Source: Typha latifolia (lineage: Eukaryota; Streptophyta; Magnoliopsida; Poales; Typhaceae). Taken from it: a DNA stretch of 64,000 nt. The DNA is taken from contig CM034104.1 of the NCBI GenBank assembly GCA_019914945.1, positions 5,830,501 to 5,894,500 of the forward strand, read 5' to 3'. The notes under the pieces were generated by a model. That model was not told where the DNA came from. It made no database searches and saw only the letters and a program-made list of their open reading frames with translations. This document shows, one piece after another, positions 1-11,702 of this stretch; positions within the stretch are counted from its first letter, which is position 1; every line of letters begins with the position of its first letter. Both the position numbers and the translations under genes were made by a program.

Positions 1-77
1 TAAACACTTGTATAGAGCTCCGGGAATGCATCCGCCCGATGACCTAGGGTTTTTCTCTTTATATAGGTATAGCTAAG

Positions 78-967
78 TGATACGATTCGGACTTCACCGA
101 TGTCGTCTCGAGCATGGAGACACTTTAGGAATGTCTTTGTCTTTTGTTTTAGTGTTTAATTCTTAAAAAAAATAAGTTTCATGTATGTCGCGTTCGAATG
201 CAGGTGGAGTGCGTTCGAACACACTTGTGAATGCCTGCATCACGTTCGCACATCCAGATAGTGCGAATTGTGTGTTCGAACGCGTTATGAACTCTGAATT
301 GCATTCGCAAATCCAGAGAAGTGAGAAATATGTACGTTCGAACACGACCAGGCGCGTTCGAACGCGGTCGACAAAAATATATTGTTTAGGGTTATTTTGA
401 ATTATTTGGTTAGCCTCTAAAGGTGTGGATGGCAACTATGGAGTCATTATTGATGAATTGAGTTTTTGCCTTGTCTCCTTCGTCTTCTTCGCTCCCGTTC
501 TCTTGATCCCCGGCAACGTCGCTTCTATCCTCCCACGACCGGCCAATCACCCTAGTCACTTAGGGGCGGCCCACTCCTCCCCTTTCTTCCAATCTATCCA
601 ACACTTGCTCTAACCTTTCCATCACCCATAACCCTTCCACCACCACTTACTCATTGGTGCCACCCCATTAACGCCGGTCCACCACCATCTACCATCATCT
701 AGAATCTCATGCTTCCATCCATAGATCCTAAGACAGACCCCCTGATGTTCGTCCACTAATCGGATGATATCTTGAGATCCCTATATCTGATTCGCCTAAA
801 ACTTAATTTGTTAGAAATCTCTTTTCCGGGGCTATGACATATCAAAATCTCACATCCATCCGACGACGGCATTGTTCGAGATCTATTTTCAAAGTTCCAT
901 GTCAAATTAGTCCAGATCTGAATATCGAAATAGTTTGAGCCTTAGCCTAAAAGGGGAGATCGTACCA
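78..967 (+). repeat. 5' LTR of G1
   Basis: The LTR starts TGATACGATTCGG and ends GATCGTACCA, about 890 bp. It contains five TTCGAA motifs (193, 214, 275, 337, 357), several set in larger GCGTTCGAAC-type palindromes, then a TATA-like cctctaaagg near 412-421 (cctataaagg in the 3' LTR). These are probably U3 control repeats followed by the promoter; that function is inferred. Confidence 0.9.
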
Positions 968-970
968 ATC

Positions 971-986
971 TGGTATTAGAGCCACC
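971..986 (+). other. Primer binding site of G1 (initiator tRNA-Met type)
   Basis: TGGTATTAGAGCCACC begins three bases after the LTR. It differs by one base from the usual plant TGGTATCAGAGC priming sequence complementary to the 3' end of initiator tRNA-Met. Confidence 0.85.
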
Positions 987-1008
987 GTTCCTCGAACACA
1001 CGCTTCCT

Positions 1009-2140
1009 ATGACGACAACCAGAGCCATGGTTGCATGGCGAGATGAGGAAGAAGAGATTCTCCTAATAGAGGAAGGGAAATGGTTGTGGGGACTTCTACT
1101 CGCGTAACCGCCTGATCAAATCGAAATACGGAAGAACCTAGTGTTCAAGCCGTATTGGGGTCTCTTTCCGAACAAATGGCCATCAACAACCAGATGATGA
1201 TAGAGATGATGCAGGAATTACGGGCGATAAGGAAAGCCATGGCGAACGAGAATACACCATCGACCCCACGACGCTAGTCCACTCCCATGAACCCGCCGCC
1301 ACCGGTTCAGAATTTGCAACCACAAGAGCCACTGCAGCCACCACCGTATGGGCAGAGGCAAGCAAGGATGGTTCCACTAGGCCCAGTTGCAGGTTAACCC
1401 ATCCGACGAGCGAACCACTATGGAGATCACCTTGGAGATCTAGATCCGTGGGCGGGGCAATACGAACTTGAACCACGGCGAGTTAATCAAAATCGAAGGA
1501 GGGATCATCAACCATTCATGGTGCATCCTCCTTCGGTTAGACATGGACTGGACATGATCCGGATAGAGACAACAGCATCCGTGGGCAAGTCATGCGTCTC
1601 AAATTCCCCAAGTTCAAAGGTGGCAATCCGATCAATTGGTTTTATAGAGCGGAGCAATTCTTCGCATACCAAGGTACGACGGAAGAATACAAGGTGACAC
1701 TTGCGAGCTTACACCTTGAAGATGCGGCGCTTCATTGGTTTTGAGCAGCCAATGCCAATGAGGCTATCGAAACTTGGGCTAACTTTTGCGCTAATATCAC
1801 GCAGTGATTTGGAGCGTCGGGGTATGAAGACTTCAATGCTCTCCTCTCAAAGATGGCGCAAAAGACCACGGTTGAGGCATATCAAAATTTTTTTGAGAGG
1901 ATAAGTAGCCGATGCCAACCCCCATGGACGGATCAGCAACTTCACAGCACCTTCATCTCCGGGCTGCGGGGAGACATTTAAGCCGACATGAGAGCTTTAA
2001 GGCCTAGAACTTTAAAGGAGGCCTTCGAAGATGCGGTGCTCATGGAGGACAAACATCGAGCTATGAGTTATATCTATAATAGAATTGGACGAGCTAAGGA
2101 AGTCGCAATCAAGCTCAACCAACCATAGCAGCAGGGAATA
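1009..2140 (+). pseudogene. G1 gag, decayed
   Basis: This matches G2 gag from its start (M-T-T-x-R at 1009) through the conserved block KFKGG-x-PI-x-W..YRAEQFFAYQGT (from about 1610) to AFEDAVLMEDKHRAM (about 2070). Gag forms the virus-like particle that packages element RNA in the cytoplasm. Several in-frame stops are visible, for example where HWF should be followed by R, and frame shifts occur near 1080 and 2070. Only fragments could be translated. Identification rests on the intact-looking relative at 52565-53647. Confidence 0.85.
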
Positions 2141-2199
2141 TTACCGTAGTACCAAGAACCACTGCTGCAATGGTGCCTCCTCGAGCACCCCTAAAGCCA

Positions 2200-2760
2200 T
2201 CCCAAGATGTGAAGTACGCACCTAGAGGTCCGGGACGAGCACTCACCTGCTCAAGTGGAGGAACGAAAGCCAAAGGCCTATGCTTTCGTTGTGATGAGAA
2301 GTTTATATTCGGATATCGCTGCGCTAAATCGATGGGATCGATGATGCTAATAGATGGATTGGAGGATGTGGAGGATGAGTTTGCAGCTGAACATGAAGGT
2401 GTGGCTGGACATCAAGGAGAAGTAGCTAAGGAGCAACCCGTGGAGGACATAATAGCCGAAAGACCTTGCGGGTGAATGATGTAGTCAAGAAAACCACAGT
2501 GAGAATCTTGATCGACATCGGGTCCACCCACAATTTCATTGACAAGAAGCTCCTTAGGAAGATTGGGCCCGTGTCTGAACCCACAGAAGGGTTCGATGTG
2601 ACGATTGGAGATGGCACCATATTGCGAGCAGATTTTATTTGTGGAGGTGTGGAATTGAAGGTGTAAGGCCAATGGCTTCAAATAATATTTGATTTTTCAA
2701 ATATCACACTGACATTTTGGAGGAATGGACGAAGGGTGTTGCTGGATGGAAACCAACCGC
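2200..2760 (+). pseudogene. G1 zinc knuckle and aspartic protease, decayed
   Basis: The zinc knuckle reads CFRCDEKFIFGYRC near 2282-2325: the zinc-binding histidine, present as GHRC in G2, is tyrosine here. The protease block follows at 2466-2666; the active site expected as DTGS reads DIGS (about 2515). Between them a stretch of about 46 bp present in G2 is missing, so the two domains are out of register. Both changes would abolish function. The fragment ends where RT begins. Confidence 0.83.
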
Positions 2761-2859
2761 AGCAAGGGTCGACGTTGCAACCACTATTGGGCCTTGTGCA
2801 GGGGACCGAGCTCTACTATTGTAAATGGTTGTTGCTGAACTAGAACATCCACCACCAAG

Positions 2860-4240
2860 GGAAATAGCCGCTAACATGCAAGAGCTACTGCAGGAATTCA
2901 AGGATCACTTTGAGGAACCCCGAGGACTACCACCGACCCGTCGGCACGACCATCGCATCCAAATAATTCCGGGGGCTGAACCAGCAAATGTTCGGCCCTA
3001 TCAGTACATGCATGTCTAGAAGGAAGAGATCAGCAAATTGGTGGTGGAAATGTTCGAGCAAGGGATTAATCAACCGAGTAGAAGTGCCTACTCGTCGCCG
3101 GTGTAGCTGGTTCGGAAGAAAGACGGGAGTTGGCGATTTTGCGTCGATTACCGAGCCTTGAATGCGATCATTGTCAAAGACCGGTATCCAATACCGGTGA
3201 TCGAGGAGTTGCTAGATGAACTCACAGGGTCGACTTACTTCAGCAAATTTGACTTAAGAGCGGGGTATCATCAAATTCGTGTCGACCTAGAAGATGTGCA
3301 CAAAATGGCGTTCCGAACTCATGATGGTCACTATGAGTTTCGAGTCATGTTGTTTGGGCTCACCAATGCACCGGCCACCTTCCAAGGACTGATGAATGAC
3401 CTTTTTCGCCCGCTATTGCGTCGATATGTGCTCATCTTCTTTGACGATATTCTAGTGTATGGTAGGAATTGGAGCGAGCACTTGCGGCATGTGCGTAAGG
3501 TGTTGAATATCTTGCAACAAAACCAATTAAAAGTCAAGATGAGCAAATGTCTTTGGGGAGAGCCACGAGTGGAGGACTTGGGACATATAATCTCAGCGAG
3601 AGGAGTGGAAGCCGATCCAAGCAAGATCAAGAATATGGTGGACTAACCGATTCCCACTAATCAACGGGAATTGAGGGGATTCCTTGGGTTGACTTGGGTA
3701 CTACGGCAATTCGTTGCCAACTATGGCAAAATTGCTGCCCTGCTGACCTTCTTACTCAGAAAAGAAGGGTTTCAATGGATTGACAAGGCGATGGAGGCCT
3801 TCAAAGCATTGAAGACAACCATGTCTATCGCACCGGTTCTATCACTACCGGATTTCAACAAGCCCTTTGTGGTGAAATACGACACTTCGGGCGAGGGCAT
3901 TAGAGCAGTATTGATGCAACAAGGCAGACCCGTGGCATTTTTGAGCAAGGCATTGTCAAACCGGTCGCGACAGCTATCCACCTACGAGCGTGAAATACTA
4001 GCAATTCTACATGCCGTCACCAAATGGCGACCCTACTTGATTGGTCAACGGTTTACTATCCGTACGGACCAGCGTAGCTTACCCTACTTCATGGAGCAAC
4101 GTGTGCACATCCTAGCACAGCAACGGTGGGTCACGAAACTCTTTGGGTATGACTACAAACTAGTCTACAAAAAGGGGATGGCCGATCGTCCGATGCCCTT
4201 TCGCACCAACCGGACACAAGTGAGCTCGCCTCTTTTTTAG
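2860..4240 (+). pseudogene. G1 reverse transcriptase and RNase H, nearly intact but interrupted
   Basis: Two long same-frame pieces (3158-3646 and 3671-4240) encode most of RT and RNase H. Visible RT motifs: YPIPVIEELLDEL, FSKFDLRAGYHQIR, FGLTNAPATFQ and the catalytic FFDDILVY near 3437. RNase H shows its acidic residues in KYDTS, YEREILA and IRTDQRSL. Earlier RT sequence (from about 2870) is broken by stops, one at 3017-3019 and another inside the PVxLVRKK motif near 3104. A TAA at 3644-3646 and a second stop before 3671 split RT from its thumb. The region ends at 4240 with no integrase. This is the best-preserved RT of the Ty3 elements in the window. Confidence 0.88.
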
Positions 4241-4342
4241 CACCAACCTTTCCTCTATATTCAGATATGTGGGGAACCAATGCTAAGGATCAAATCATGG
4301 AGGAGCTTCAGTCAGAGTTCAAAGATCGCTTCCCTAATTTCA

Positions 4343-4360
4343 AACCTTGAGGACAAGGTT
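4343..4360 (+). other. Stem-loop upstream of the 3' LTR of G1
   Basis: AACCTTG-AGGA-CAAGGTT is a perfect 7-bp stem with a 4-nt loop. It ends 17 bp before the 3' LTR; the spacer GCGGAAGCGTGGTGGAT is purine-rich and probably holds the polypurine tract. The same structure occurs in G3 and G4. Confidence 0.75.
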
Positions 4361-4377
4361 GCGGAAGCGTGGTGGAT

Positions 4378-5252
4378 TGATATGATTCGGACTTCACCGA
4401 TGTCATCTCGAGCATGGATATACTTTAGGGATGTCTTTGTCTTTTATTTTAGTATTTAATTGTTAAAAACATAAGTTTTCTGTATGTCGCGTGCTTGTGA
4501 ACGCCTACATCAGGTTCGCACATCTAGAGAGTGCAAATTGTGCATTCGAACGCCGCGTTCGAACGCGCTGCGAACGCCTGCACCGCGTTCGCAAATCCAG
4601 AGAAGTGAGAAATATATGTGTTTGAACGCGATCAGGCGCGTTCGAACGTGGTCGACAAAAATGTACTATTTAGGGTTATTTTGAATTATTTGGTTAGCCT
4701 ATAAAGGTATAGATGGCAACCATGGAGTCATTATTAATGAATTGAGTTTTTTCCTTGTCTCCTTCGTCTTCTTCGCACCCGTTATCTCGATCCCCGACGA
4801 CGCCGCTTCTAGCCTCCCTTTACCGGCCAATCACTCTAGTCTCTTAGGGGCGACCCACTCCTCCCCTTTCTTCCAATCTATCCAACACTTGCCCTAACCG
4901 TTCCATCACCCATAACCCTTCCACCACCACATATTCACCGGTGCCACCCCATTAACGCCGATCCACCACCATCCACCATCATCTAGGATCTGGTGCCTCC
5001 ATCCATGAATCCTAAGACAGACCCCCTGACATTCGTCCACTAATCGGACGATATCTCAAGATCTCTATATCTGATTTGCTTAAAACTTGATTTGTTGGAA
5101 AGTTCTTTTTCGGAACTATAATATATCAAAATCTCACATCCATCCGATGGCGGCATCGTTCGGGATTTATTTTCAAATTTTCGTGTCAAATCCTGTCCAG
5201 ATCTGAAAATCGGAATAGTTTGAGCCTTGGCCCAAAAGGGGAGATCGTACCA
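4378..5252 (+). repeat. 3' LTR of G1
   Basis: About 875 bp, from TGATATGATTCGG to GATCGTACCA, aligned end to end with 78-967. TTCGAA occurs at 4545, 4558 and 4641. The TATA-like cctataaagg lies at about 4698. The two LTRs have clearly diverged (small indels, many substitutions), so the insertion is not recent. Confidence 0.92.
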
Positions 5253-6222
5253 CTAAGATGTCCACATCATTTTCAAACTAGGATTCTTAGATGATTAGGA
5301 TTTGTTTGGGCATTTCAATGCCGAGTGGCCCATTTGAACACCCAACATGCATCCTAAAGCACCCAAGCAGCAGTACTGGTGTAAAATGCTCATGTACTGA
5401 TAGACAAATTATGAAACCGTTCAAACATCTATAGAATGCTCATGTGTTGGAAATCTCATTTTGAAATAGTTCAAACATTTGTAGAATCTGTATGTATTAG
5501 AAATCTCATTCTGTATGTGTTCAAATTGTAACTCATCGATGTTCCACAAGCTATTTGAACTTCCTTAAGGCCTTTGAATGGGCTTGTCTTGCTAGACTAA
5601 AAAATGATGTGCCATGATGTGTCATTTGTGAATTCTTTGATATTCTTGTATCATACTCATATAAATTATAGAAAGAGAGAGGTTCTTGTACATGTTTCAT
5701 ATAGGCTGAACCGATACTGGGCTGGGTGGGTACGATGATGGGAAAGAGAGGGAAAAAACTTAATAGGATAATTTCACTTAGACATCCAATACTATCACCA
5801 TTTTCCACGTATATATCTCTTCTGAACTTTTTTGGTACGCGTAGACCTACTAAACTATTGTAAATCTTTCATCTCCTGACATCGTTGATCATTCACAAAA
5901 AAGACAAAAGGACTAAAATACCTTACTTATAATGGTAGGAGGGTTTAGATACATATACATGTCTAAGATTTTCACACAAATAACAAGAAGCACAACTAGA
6001 TTAGCAGCAAAACTAAATAATGATGATAATGATAACGATATATAATAAGTAGCACATAAATACATACGCGTGTCTAAGTTTTTCATATTCAAACAACAAG
6101 AAGAACAACTAGATTTGCAGCAAAACTAAATAATGATGATAATGATAATGATATATAACAAGTAGCACAATAGGATTTATTCAACCATAAGGTTTGGTAG
6201 GAGACTTTTTATGCTGAATAGC
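5253..6222. other. Intergenic region 3' of the GDSL gene
   Basis: AT-rich sequence between G1 and the GDSL stop codon. No coding region recognised. It probably includes the GDSL 3' UTR and a short tandem duplication (listed separately). Confidence 0.6.
5949..6169. repeat. Two-copy tandem duplication, period about 111 bp
   Basis: Two adjacent copies begin atacatatacatgtctaag (5949) and atacatacgcgtgtctaag (6060). Both continue through caagaag-cacaactaga, a gcaaaactaaataatgatgat block and a catching gatatataa tail. It lies just past the GDSL 3' end. Confidence 0.85.
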
Positions 6223-8718
6223 TCATGACTTATCAATCAGCTTGCATTTGCTCATTATAGCATTGGGTCCTTCCAGTATGTCATGCGCGATAACGCTGTA
6301 AGTTGCCTCGGTTAAGTGTAAGCCATCCCAGGAAATAAACTTGGATAGATCGCTACAAACTGTTGATCCATTATCTCCGCACCTGATGAGAAAGTTGGTA
6401 TTGTATGTACCACCACCTCCACAACATGCCATCAAAGGTGTGTCGCCAAATCCTGCAACCAAGCAATATTAAAAAATTAACTAATTCAAGTCGTAGCTAG
6501 GCATCACAAAATGTGATCAAAAGCTTTGCTAGTTTAGCATAAAATATGAGCTGTCCTTTAAGTTTATGGCTATACTATGTATGAAAGAAAATAAGTTAGC
6601 TGTTAAAGAGAAAAGAAAATTACGAGAGAGGAAAGAAAAAAGAATTAAAACTTAATTGTTCTCTTATTAGGCCATGGAGTCAATCATACATAATACCACG
6701 AAAAAAAAGAAAAACGAGTGAAGAATGGCATGTTGCAGGGAATTAATTAAATATTATAGATCACCATAATAAAGAGGAGAAGTGGTAATGCGCATGGTGG
6801 CTGCATAATAATCACCATAGATGATGGTCACATTAGGATGGAGTTGGCGAAGCTTCTCCAGTTGAACTTGGAGTGCATTGTTGTGGTACTGCGAGAACTC
6901 ATTCAACCAGTTGATGCAATTTGTTTCTGGATCATAATCTATTGAGTTGTTACTTTGAAACAATACGAGATACCCTGGTACGCATCCCAATGGGAAGTTT
7001 CCAGGAACAACCACAGTTTTAGCACCAAGTTTCATCAAACGCTGCAAAAGAACATATATAAAATATTAGCTGGATTAATTGAATAAAAAGTGGAAAGTTT
7101 GATTTATTTCAAAAGTTTTTTAAATTGTTCTTATGTCTTTCCTCTAATATTATCACCTTTGAGATTAAACATTTATAGTTTTGGATTTTATTGATCTTAT
7201 GGGATTTGGTGTTCGGAAATATATGTTTGTGAAAGTAAAAGCATTGCATATGAGCTCATAGTGGGCAATAATGCTAGTAACTGAGAAATTTTAAAAGTAT
7301 TACCTCGAACAAGATCGGATATATCATTTTAGATTTTTATATATACGTTAAGATGAGGTGAGTTAAAACTAACCCAATATGTTAAATGAAATTTTTGTTT
7401 TAAACCCAAAAGGTGGAGGATTTATTGAAAGAAAATCATAAAACATCTAATTAGAAAATGCGAAAGCTCAAGAGTTTTATAACTCTATATCGGCCCTTTT
7501 CATTTCAATTAGTTCTCTAATGGGGGAATATTACAATGCAGCAAAACTCAAAAGTAATTAGTTTGAAATGAATATGATTTACCTCGATAGAGCTAGATAT
7601 GACATTGATAACGCTTGGGACATATGTTCGTATCTCTTCTATAGTTCTGCCCTGAAAAAATGGTTGATTATAGTCATTTCCTCCTATCTCTCCCACCAGA
7701 AAAAGTGAGTTGCTCATAATCTCTCTACGATCTGTGTTTGTGAGACAAAAATTTAATATAAAAAAAGATCGATTAGTGGTGAATTCTTATCCATATTTAT
7801 TTAATTTTTAAAATGTTGATTGCGTAACGGATATAACTAAACTAGAGATTCTCATAAAAGTACAAAAACTACTATATTTTATATTATTTTTAATTGTTAT
7901 AATATCTTAAATTATATGCAGAGTAGCACGTACGAACTTAACTAAATTATTCACTTTGATAAATTTATTTTACATCTATATTAATTTAACTCAGTTATAT
8001 GATAATTATTTGTTAAGAAATGAAACTTACATGTGTTTTTATAGATATTAATAAAACAACACGCAAAGTCGAATATTTTATGACAAGAAGTTAGTGTAAC
8101 AATTGTAGTACTTATTGAAAATCCTACAACTTGGTATGAAGTTGACCTTCTTCCAAAAGAAGTGAGAAAAAAAATAATTACCTGCTTCATTAGAGCCAAG
8201 CAAATGCAAGACTTTCTTAAACCACTTTATCTGAGTCTCTAGCGAGTAAGGTGTAAACTCGACGCTAAGTCCCTTCTCCCTGAAGAAATCTTGGTTCAGC
8301 GCGGTGGCTCCTCCCACCGCAAAGTTGGCACCGTACCGAAAGTCCTGCGCCGTCTTCCCGGCGAGATACGGCGTCAAGAACGGCATCTTCATTGCGTTCG
8401 CTGCACCCACATATATATATATGTTATGCATGCATGGATCAAGAACTCTAGAATATATAGCATATGGTACGTACCGATGAAGTCGACGATTATTCTACCG
8501 TTGGAGAAGCGGCCGGTGGGGTAGCCGAAGAAAGTCTGGCCGTAGGGCAACTAGCTGACGGGGCCGGGGAAGGGGGCGTAGTGGAGCCAGTTTCCGTTGT
8601 CGTCGATGGAGTCGCCGAAGCTGAAGATGTGGGTGTAGCAGCACAAGGCTGTGCTTGTGCTGAGGAGGAAGAGGGAGAGGAGGTGGTGGAGGAGATGGCT
8701 ACCTTTGGACGAGGCCAT
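6223..8718 (-). pseudogene. GDSL-type esterase/lipase gene copy A, five exons, one in-frame stop
   Basis: Exons: 8718-8475, 8400-8182, 7731-7583, 7041-6765, 6452-6223, each with GT/AG borders. Phases agree throughout, giving 372 codons, the usual family size. Residues 1-25 look like a signal peptide, so a secreted serine ester hydrolase is expected. Visible motifs: block I FSFGDSIDDNGN (catalytic Ser about 37), block II GANFAVGGATAL, block III VGEIGGNDYNQPF, block V DGLHLTEATY (catalytic Asp/His). The sole defect is TAG at 8553-8551 (codon 56), between GPVS and [14 protein letters not shown]. Copy C carries the same stop. The enzyme class is known for this family; the substrate cannot be told. 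Either a recent pseudogene or a nonsense allele. Confidence 0.9.
8411..8422. repeat. (AT)n microsatellite in intron 1 of GDSL copy A
   Basis: A short AT run near the 3' end of intron 1. The same position in copy C has expanded to about 38 bp (18486-18523). Confidence 0.7.
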
Positions 8719-8769
8719 GGAACTAGGAATGAGGGAATTCAGGTAACAATTAGGAATGAGATGTGAGGC

Positions 8770-8780
8770 GTTTATATAAT
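8770..8780 (-). promoter_or_regulatory. TATA box of GDSL copy A
   Basis: On the minus strand the sequence reads ATTATATAAAC, about 52 bp upstream of the ATG at 8718. Copy C has the same box at 18866-18874. Homology between A and C ends just beyond the box, near 8785. Confidence 0.6.
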
Positions 8781-8792
8781 AAGTATAAGGCT

Positions 8793-10955
8793 GTGCTTGG
8801 CTCTAATGAAGCAGGTAATTAAAATGCACTCCAAGTTGTAGGATTTTCAATGCATATTATAATTGTTTAACTACCTTCCTGTCATAAAATATTCAACTTC
8901 GTACCAAGTTGTTGGATTTTCAATGCGTATTATAATTGTTGCACGAACCCTATAATTGTTATACCGTGTCATAAAATATTCGACCTTACACACGCTTTAG
9001 TAATGTCTATAAAAACACCTGTTAGTTTAATTTCTTAACAAATAATTATCATATAACTGAGTTAAATTAATATTGGTGTAAAATTAATTTATCAAAGCGG
9101 ATATTTTAATTAAGAAGGTACGTCCTACTCTGCATATAATTTAAGATATTGTGACAATTAAAAATAATATAGTTATATCCACTATTCAATCCACATATTA
9201 AAAATTAAATAAATATGAATATGAATTCACCACTAATCAATCCGTTTTCATTATTATATTCTTCTCACATAGACAAAGATCGTAGCTTTTTTTTTCTAGT
9301 AAGAGAAATAGGAGGAAATAACTACAACCAGCCATTTTTTTCGGACAGAATTATAGAAGAGATATGAACATATGTCCCAAGTGTTATCGATGTCATTTCT
9401 AGTTCTATCAAGATAAATTATATTCATTTCAAACTAATTACTTTCGACTTTTGCTGCATTATAATATTCCCCCGTTAGAAAACTAATTGAAATGAAAAGG
9501 GCGAGATATAGAGTTATATGAGCTTTCACATTTTCTTGTTAAATGTTTTATGATTTTTTTTTTCAATAAATCCCTCACCTTATAGGTTTACACAAAAATT
9601 TCATTTAACATATTGTGTTAGTTTTAGTGCATCTCATCTCAATGTATATATAAGAATCTAAAAAGAATATAATTTTCTGAGTTACTCTCGTAATTGCCCA
9701 AAATGAGCTCACATGTAATGGTTTTACTTTAACAATCATATAATTTTTAATTTTAGTCTTTTAAATAATTTGAATATTTTTTAATTTCAAAAATTTTCCA
9801 TGTTAATGGATATCCAATCTGTTTCTTAGCAAAACATTTTGTCAATTTCAAAAGTATAGTTACCTAACTTTAAATATGGTAAAATTAAGGTGCTACGGTG
9901 GTAATACTAGGGTGTTAAATGAATAATTTTTGTAAAAGATATAGCTTTTTTTTTTAAAAAAAAATAATAAGATAGACTTCGAACATAAAAAGCACACAAT
10001 CCGGGTGTTTTTTTTTTGTAATTTCCTAATATTTTATTTGGATTAGGTTCCAACATTAGATAAAAGTAGTCCACATATCTTCATTAATCAACCTAGAGTC
10101 ACAAAACTTAATTCACTAATTTCATGGGATCATGACATAATTGTAGCTGAACATTTTCAAAATACCTTCTCTCCATCCAAATATAGCCTTTATTATGTGA
10201 ATATTCCATAAACAGTACAACTATAATGGCATTTCTTAAAAAGTCTAAAGATTTTAGTAATAATTATAATATTAAATTACTAAAAATAACATCTTAAATA
10301 CCTAAATTACTCCTCGCGGAGTTAGAGTAGGGGGACTAGATGTGGCAAAATGTTTTTAATTTAGTGGAGTGGGCTATAGAGTGTAATGTAGTTTAATGAG
10401 GGTGGGTCAATGCTGACAAAAAGTCAACGAAATTGTAATAATTTAATTAGTAGAGTTGCGTAAACCATATACTAAGACTAATGGTAGTTAGCTAGTCAAA
10501 ATAACATAAGGAAAATTAAACTTATCTGAAATTGAGTCCAATGAAGATCAATAAAATCCAAAACTATAAATGTTTAATCTCAAAGGTGATCATATTAGAG
10601 GAAATACAGAAGAGCAATTAAAAAGACTTTTGAAATAAATTGACTTTCCACTTTTTATTCAATTAATCTAGCTGATATATTATATATATGTTCTTTTGCA
10701 GGGTCGGATCAAACTTGGTGCTCAAACAGTGGTTGTTCCTGGGAACTTTCCACTGGGATGCGTTCTAGAGTATCTCGTATTGTTTCAAAGCAACAACTCA
10801 CAATATATTATAATCCAAAAACAAATTGCATTAACTGGATGAATGAGTTCTCGCAGTACCACAATAACGCACTCCAGGTTCAACTAGAGAAGCTTCATCT
10901 ATGGTGATTATTATGTGGTCACCATGTGCATTACCACTTCTCCTCTTTATTGAGG
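8793..10955 (+). pseudogene. GDSL partial copy B, inverted relative to A
   Basis: Recognisable parts: the last bases of exon 2 (to 8814), exon 3 (9279-9412) and exon 4 (10702-10955). Defects against copy A: exons 1 and 5 and most of exon 2 are absent; the exon 3 donor GT has become AT; exon 3 has a short deletion at its 5' part; exon 4 carries a one-base insertion near 10800 and a deletion of about 26 bp after GAGAAGCTTC (10890-10900). Intron 3 is longer than in A because of an insertion shared with copy C (about 9740-10135), which extends further here to about 10530. No product is possible. Intron 2 also shows a local duplication around 8820-8960. Confidence 0.85.
8795..10135 (+). repeat. 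Left arm of a large inverted repeat
   Basis: This arm is the reverse complement of 11703-12927 plus the first part of 18217 onward (the right arm is split by the copia insertion). Matching landmarks include ctagtattaccat/taatactagggtg, the ccggattgtgtgctttttacg block, and the boundary ttcatgggatcat (10120) against atgatcccaagaaatt (11702). Confidence 0.85.
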
Positions 10956-11702
10956 CATTTTTTTTCTTCCAATTTTATCTTTTCTGTTATTTAGTATCTT
11001 ATTAAATATTGATCGGACACTATAAGAGAAAGAGAAATAACTCTGTATTTATCATCTTCTTCTTCTTTATCTTCTACTTCATATGCTGATGTTAATTCTT
11101 CTTCTTCTTCTACTACTTTTTTTTCTATCTCTTAATTCTTTTTTCTTATACAAATATTTAATCGCTCTTTAATTAGTAAATTAAAATATTAATAGGAGAT
11201 AATTATGATATAATTACAATTAGTTAAATAACTAAAATAACTTGATATGCTTATTATTTATTTCTACGTCAATTCCAATGATTAGATATATAATAGATTA
11301 TTTTTTTATAACTGCTTAGAATCAGAATTTCGTGGTTTAAGTATGAAATTCATAATTTAAATATAAATTTTGTACTTAAACTATGAAATTTTAGTTCAAC
11401 ATAGTTTTAAAAATATATTCAAAAGGTAACCATCCGATATCCAAAAATTATAAAATTAATTGGATAAAATATATTCAAAGTTTCTTCAGATTTGAAATCT
11501 ATCTGTAGCTGAACAAATAATTTATAGTTTAAGTACAAAATTTATAGTTTAATTATGAAATTCTAACGTAAGTTTACAATTTTAAGTAGATATTATAATT
11601 TATTTACAATATAGATTAAGTTTTCTCTTTAAAATATTGATTAAAGAGTTTTTATTTATTTAAACTAGGTTGCAATATAATCAATTTATTTGCAATATGT
11701 AA
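10136..11702. other. Spacer between inverted GDSL arms
   Basis: This is the spacer of the large inverted repeat. It holds exon 4 of copy B (10702-10955), then AT-rich sequence with a CTT-rich microsatellite (about 11058-11110) and no recognisable gene. Confidence 0.6.

Larger units (their letters stand above)
78..5252 (+). mobile_element. Ty3/gypsy LTR retrotransposon G1, internally deleted, with target-site duplication
   Basis: The element runs from TG at 78 to CA at 5252. It is flanked by a perfect 5-bp target duplication CTAAG (73-77 and 5253-5257), so it is one complete insertion. Order: 5' LTR, tRNA-Met-type primer site, gag, zinc knuckle, protease, RT, RNase H, 3' LTR. Integrase is absent: shortly after the RNase H end the sequence reaches the 3' hairpin and LTR. 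All reading frames carry stops. Gag and LTR closely resemble G2 at 51525-55263. It cannot be autonomous. The Ty3 order (RT before integrase, integrase inferred from G2) is family knowledge; clade within Ty3 not assigned. Confidence 0.93.

Noticed and set aside
185..400. CRISPR-like series of short repeats with TTCGAA
   Set aside because: Spacing is irregular, repeats differ and the context is a plant LTR; they are promoter-region repeats, not an array.
8551..8553. Programmed stop-codon readthrough or selenocysteine in the GDSL gene
   Set aside because: Plants do not use selenocysteine, and no readthrough context such as CAATTA follows; a nonsense mutation is simpler.
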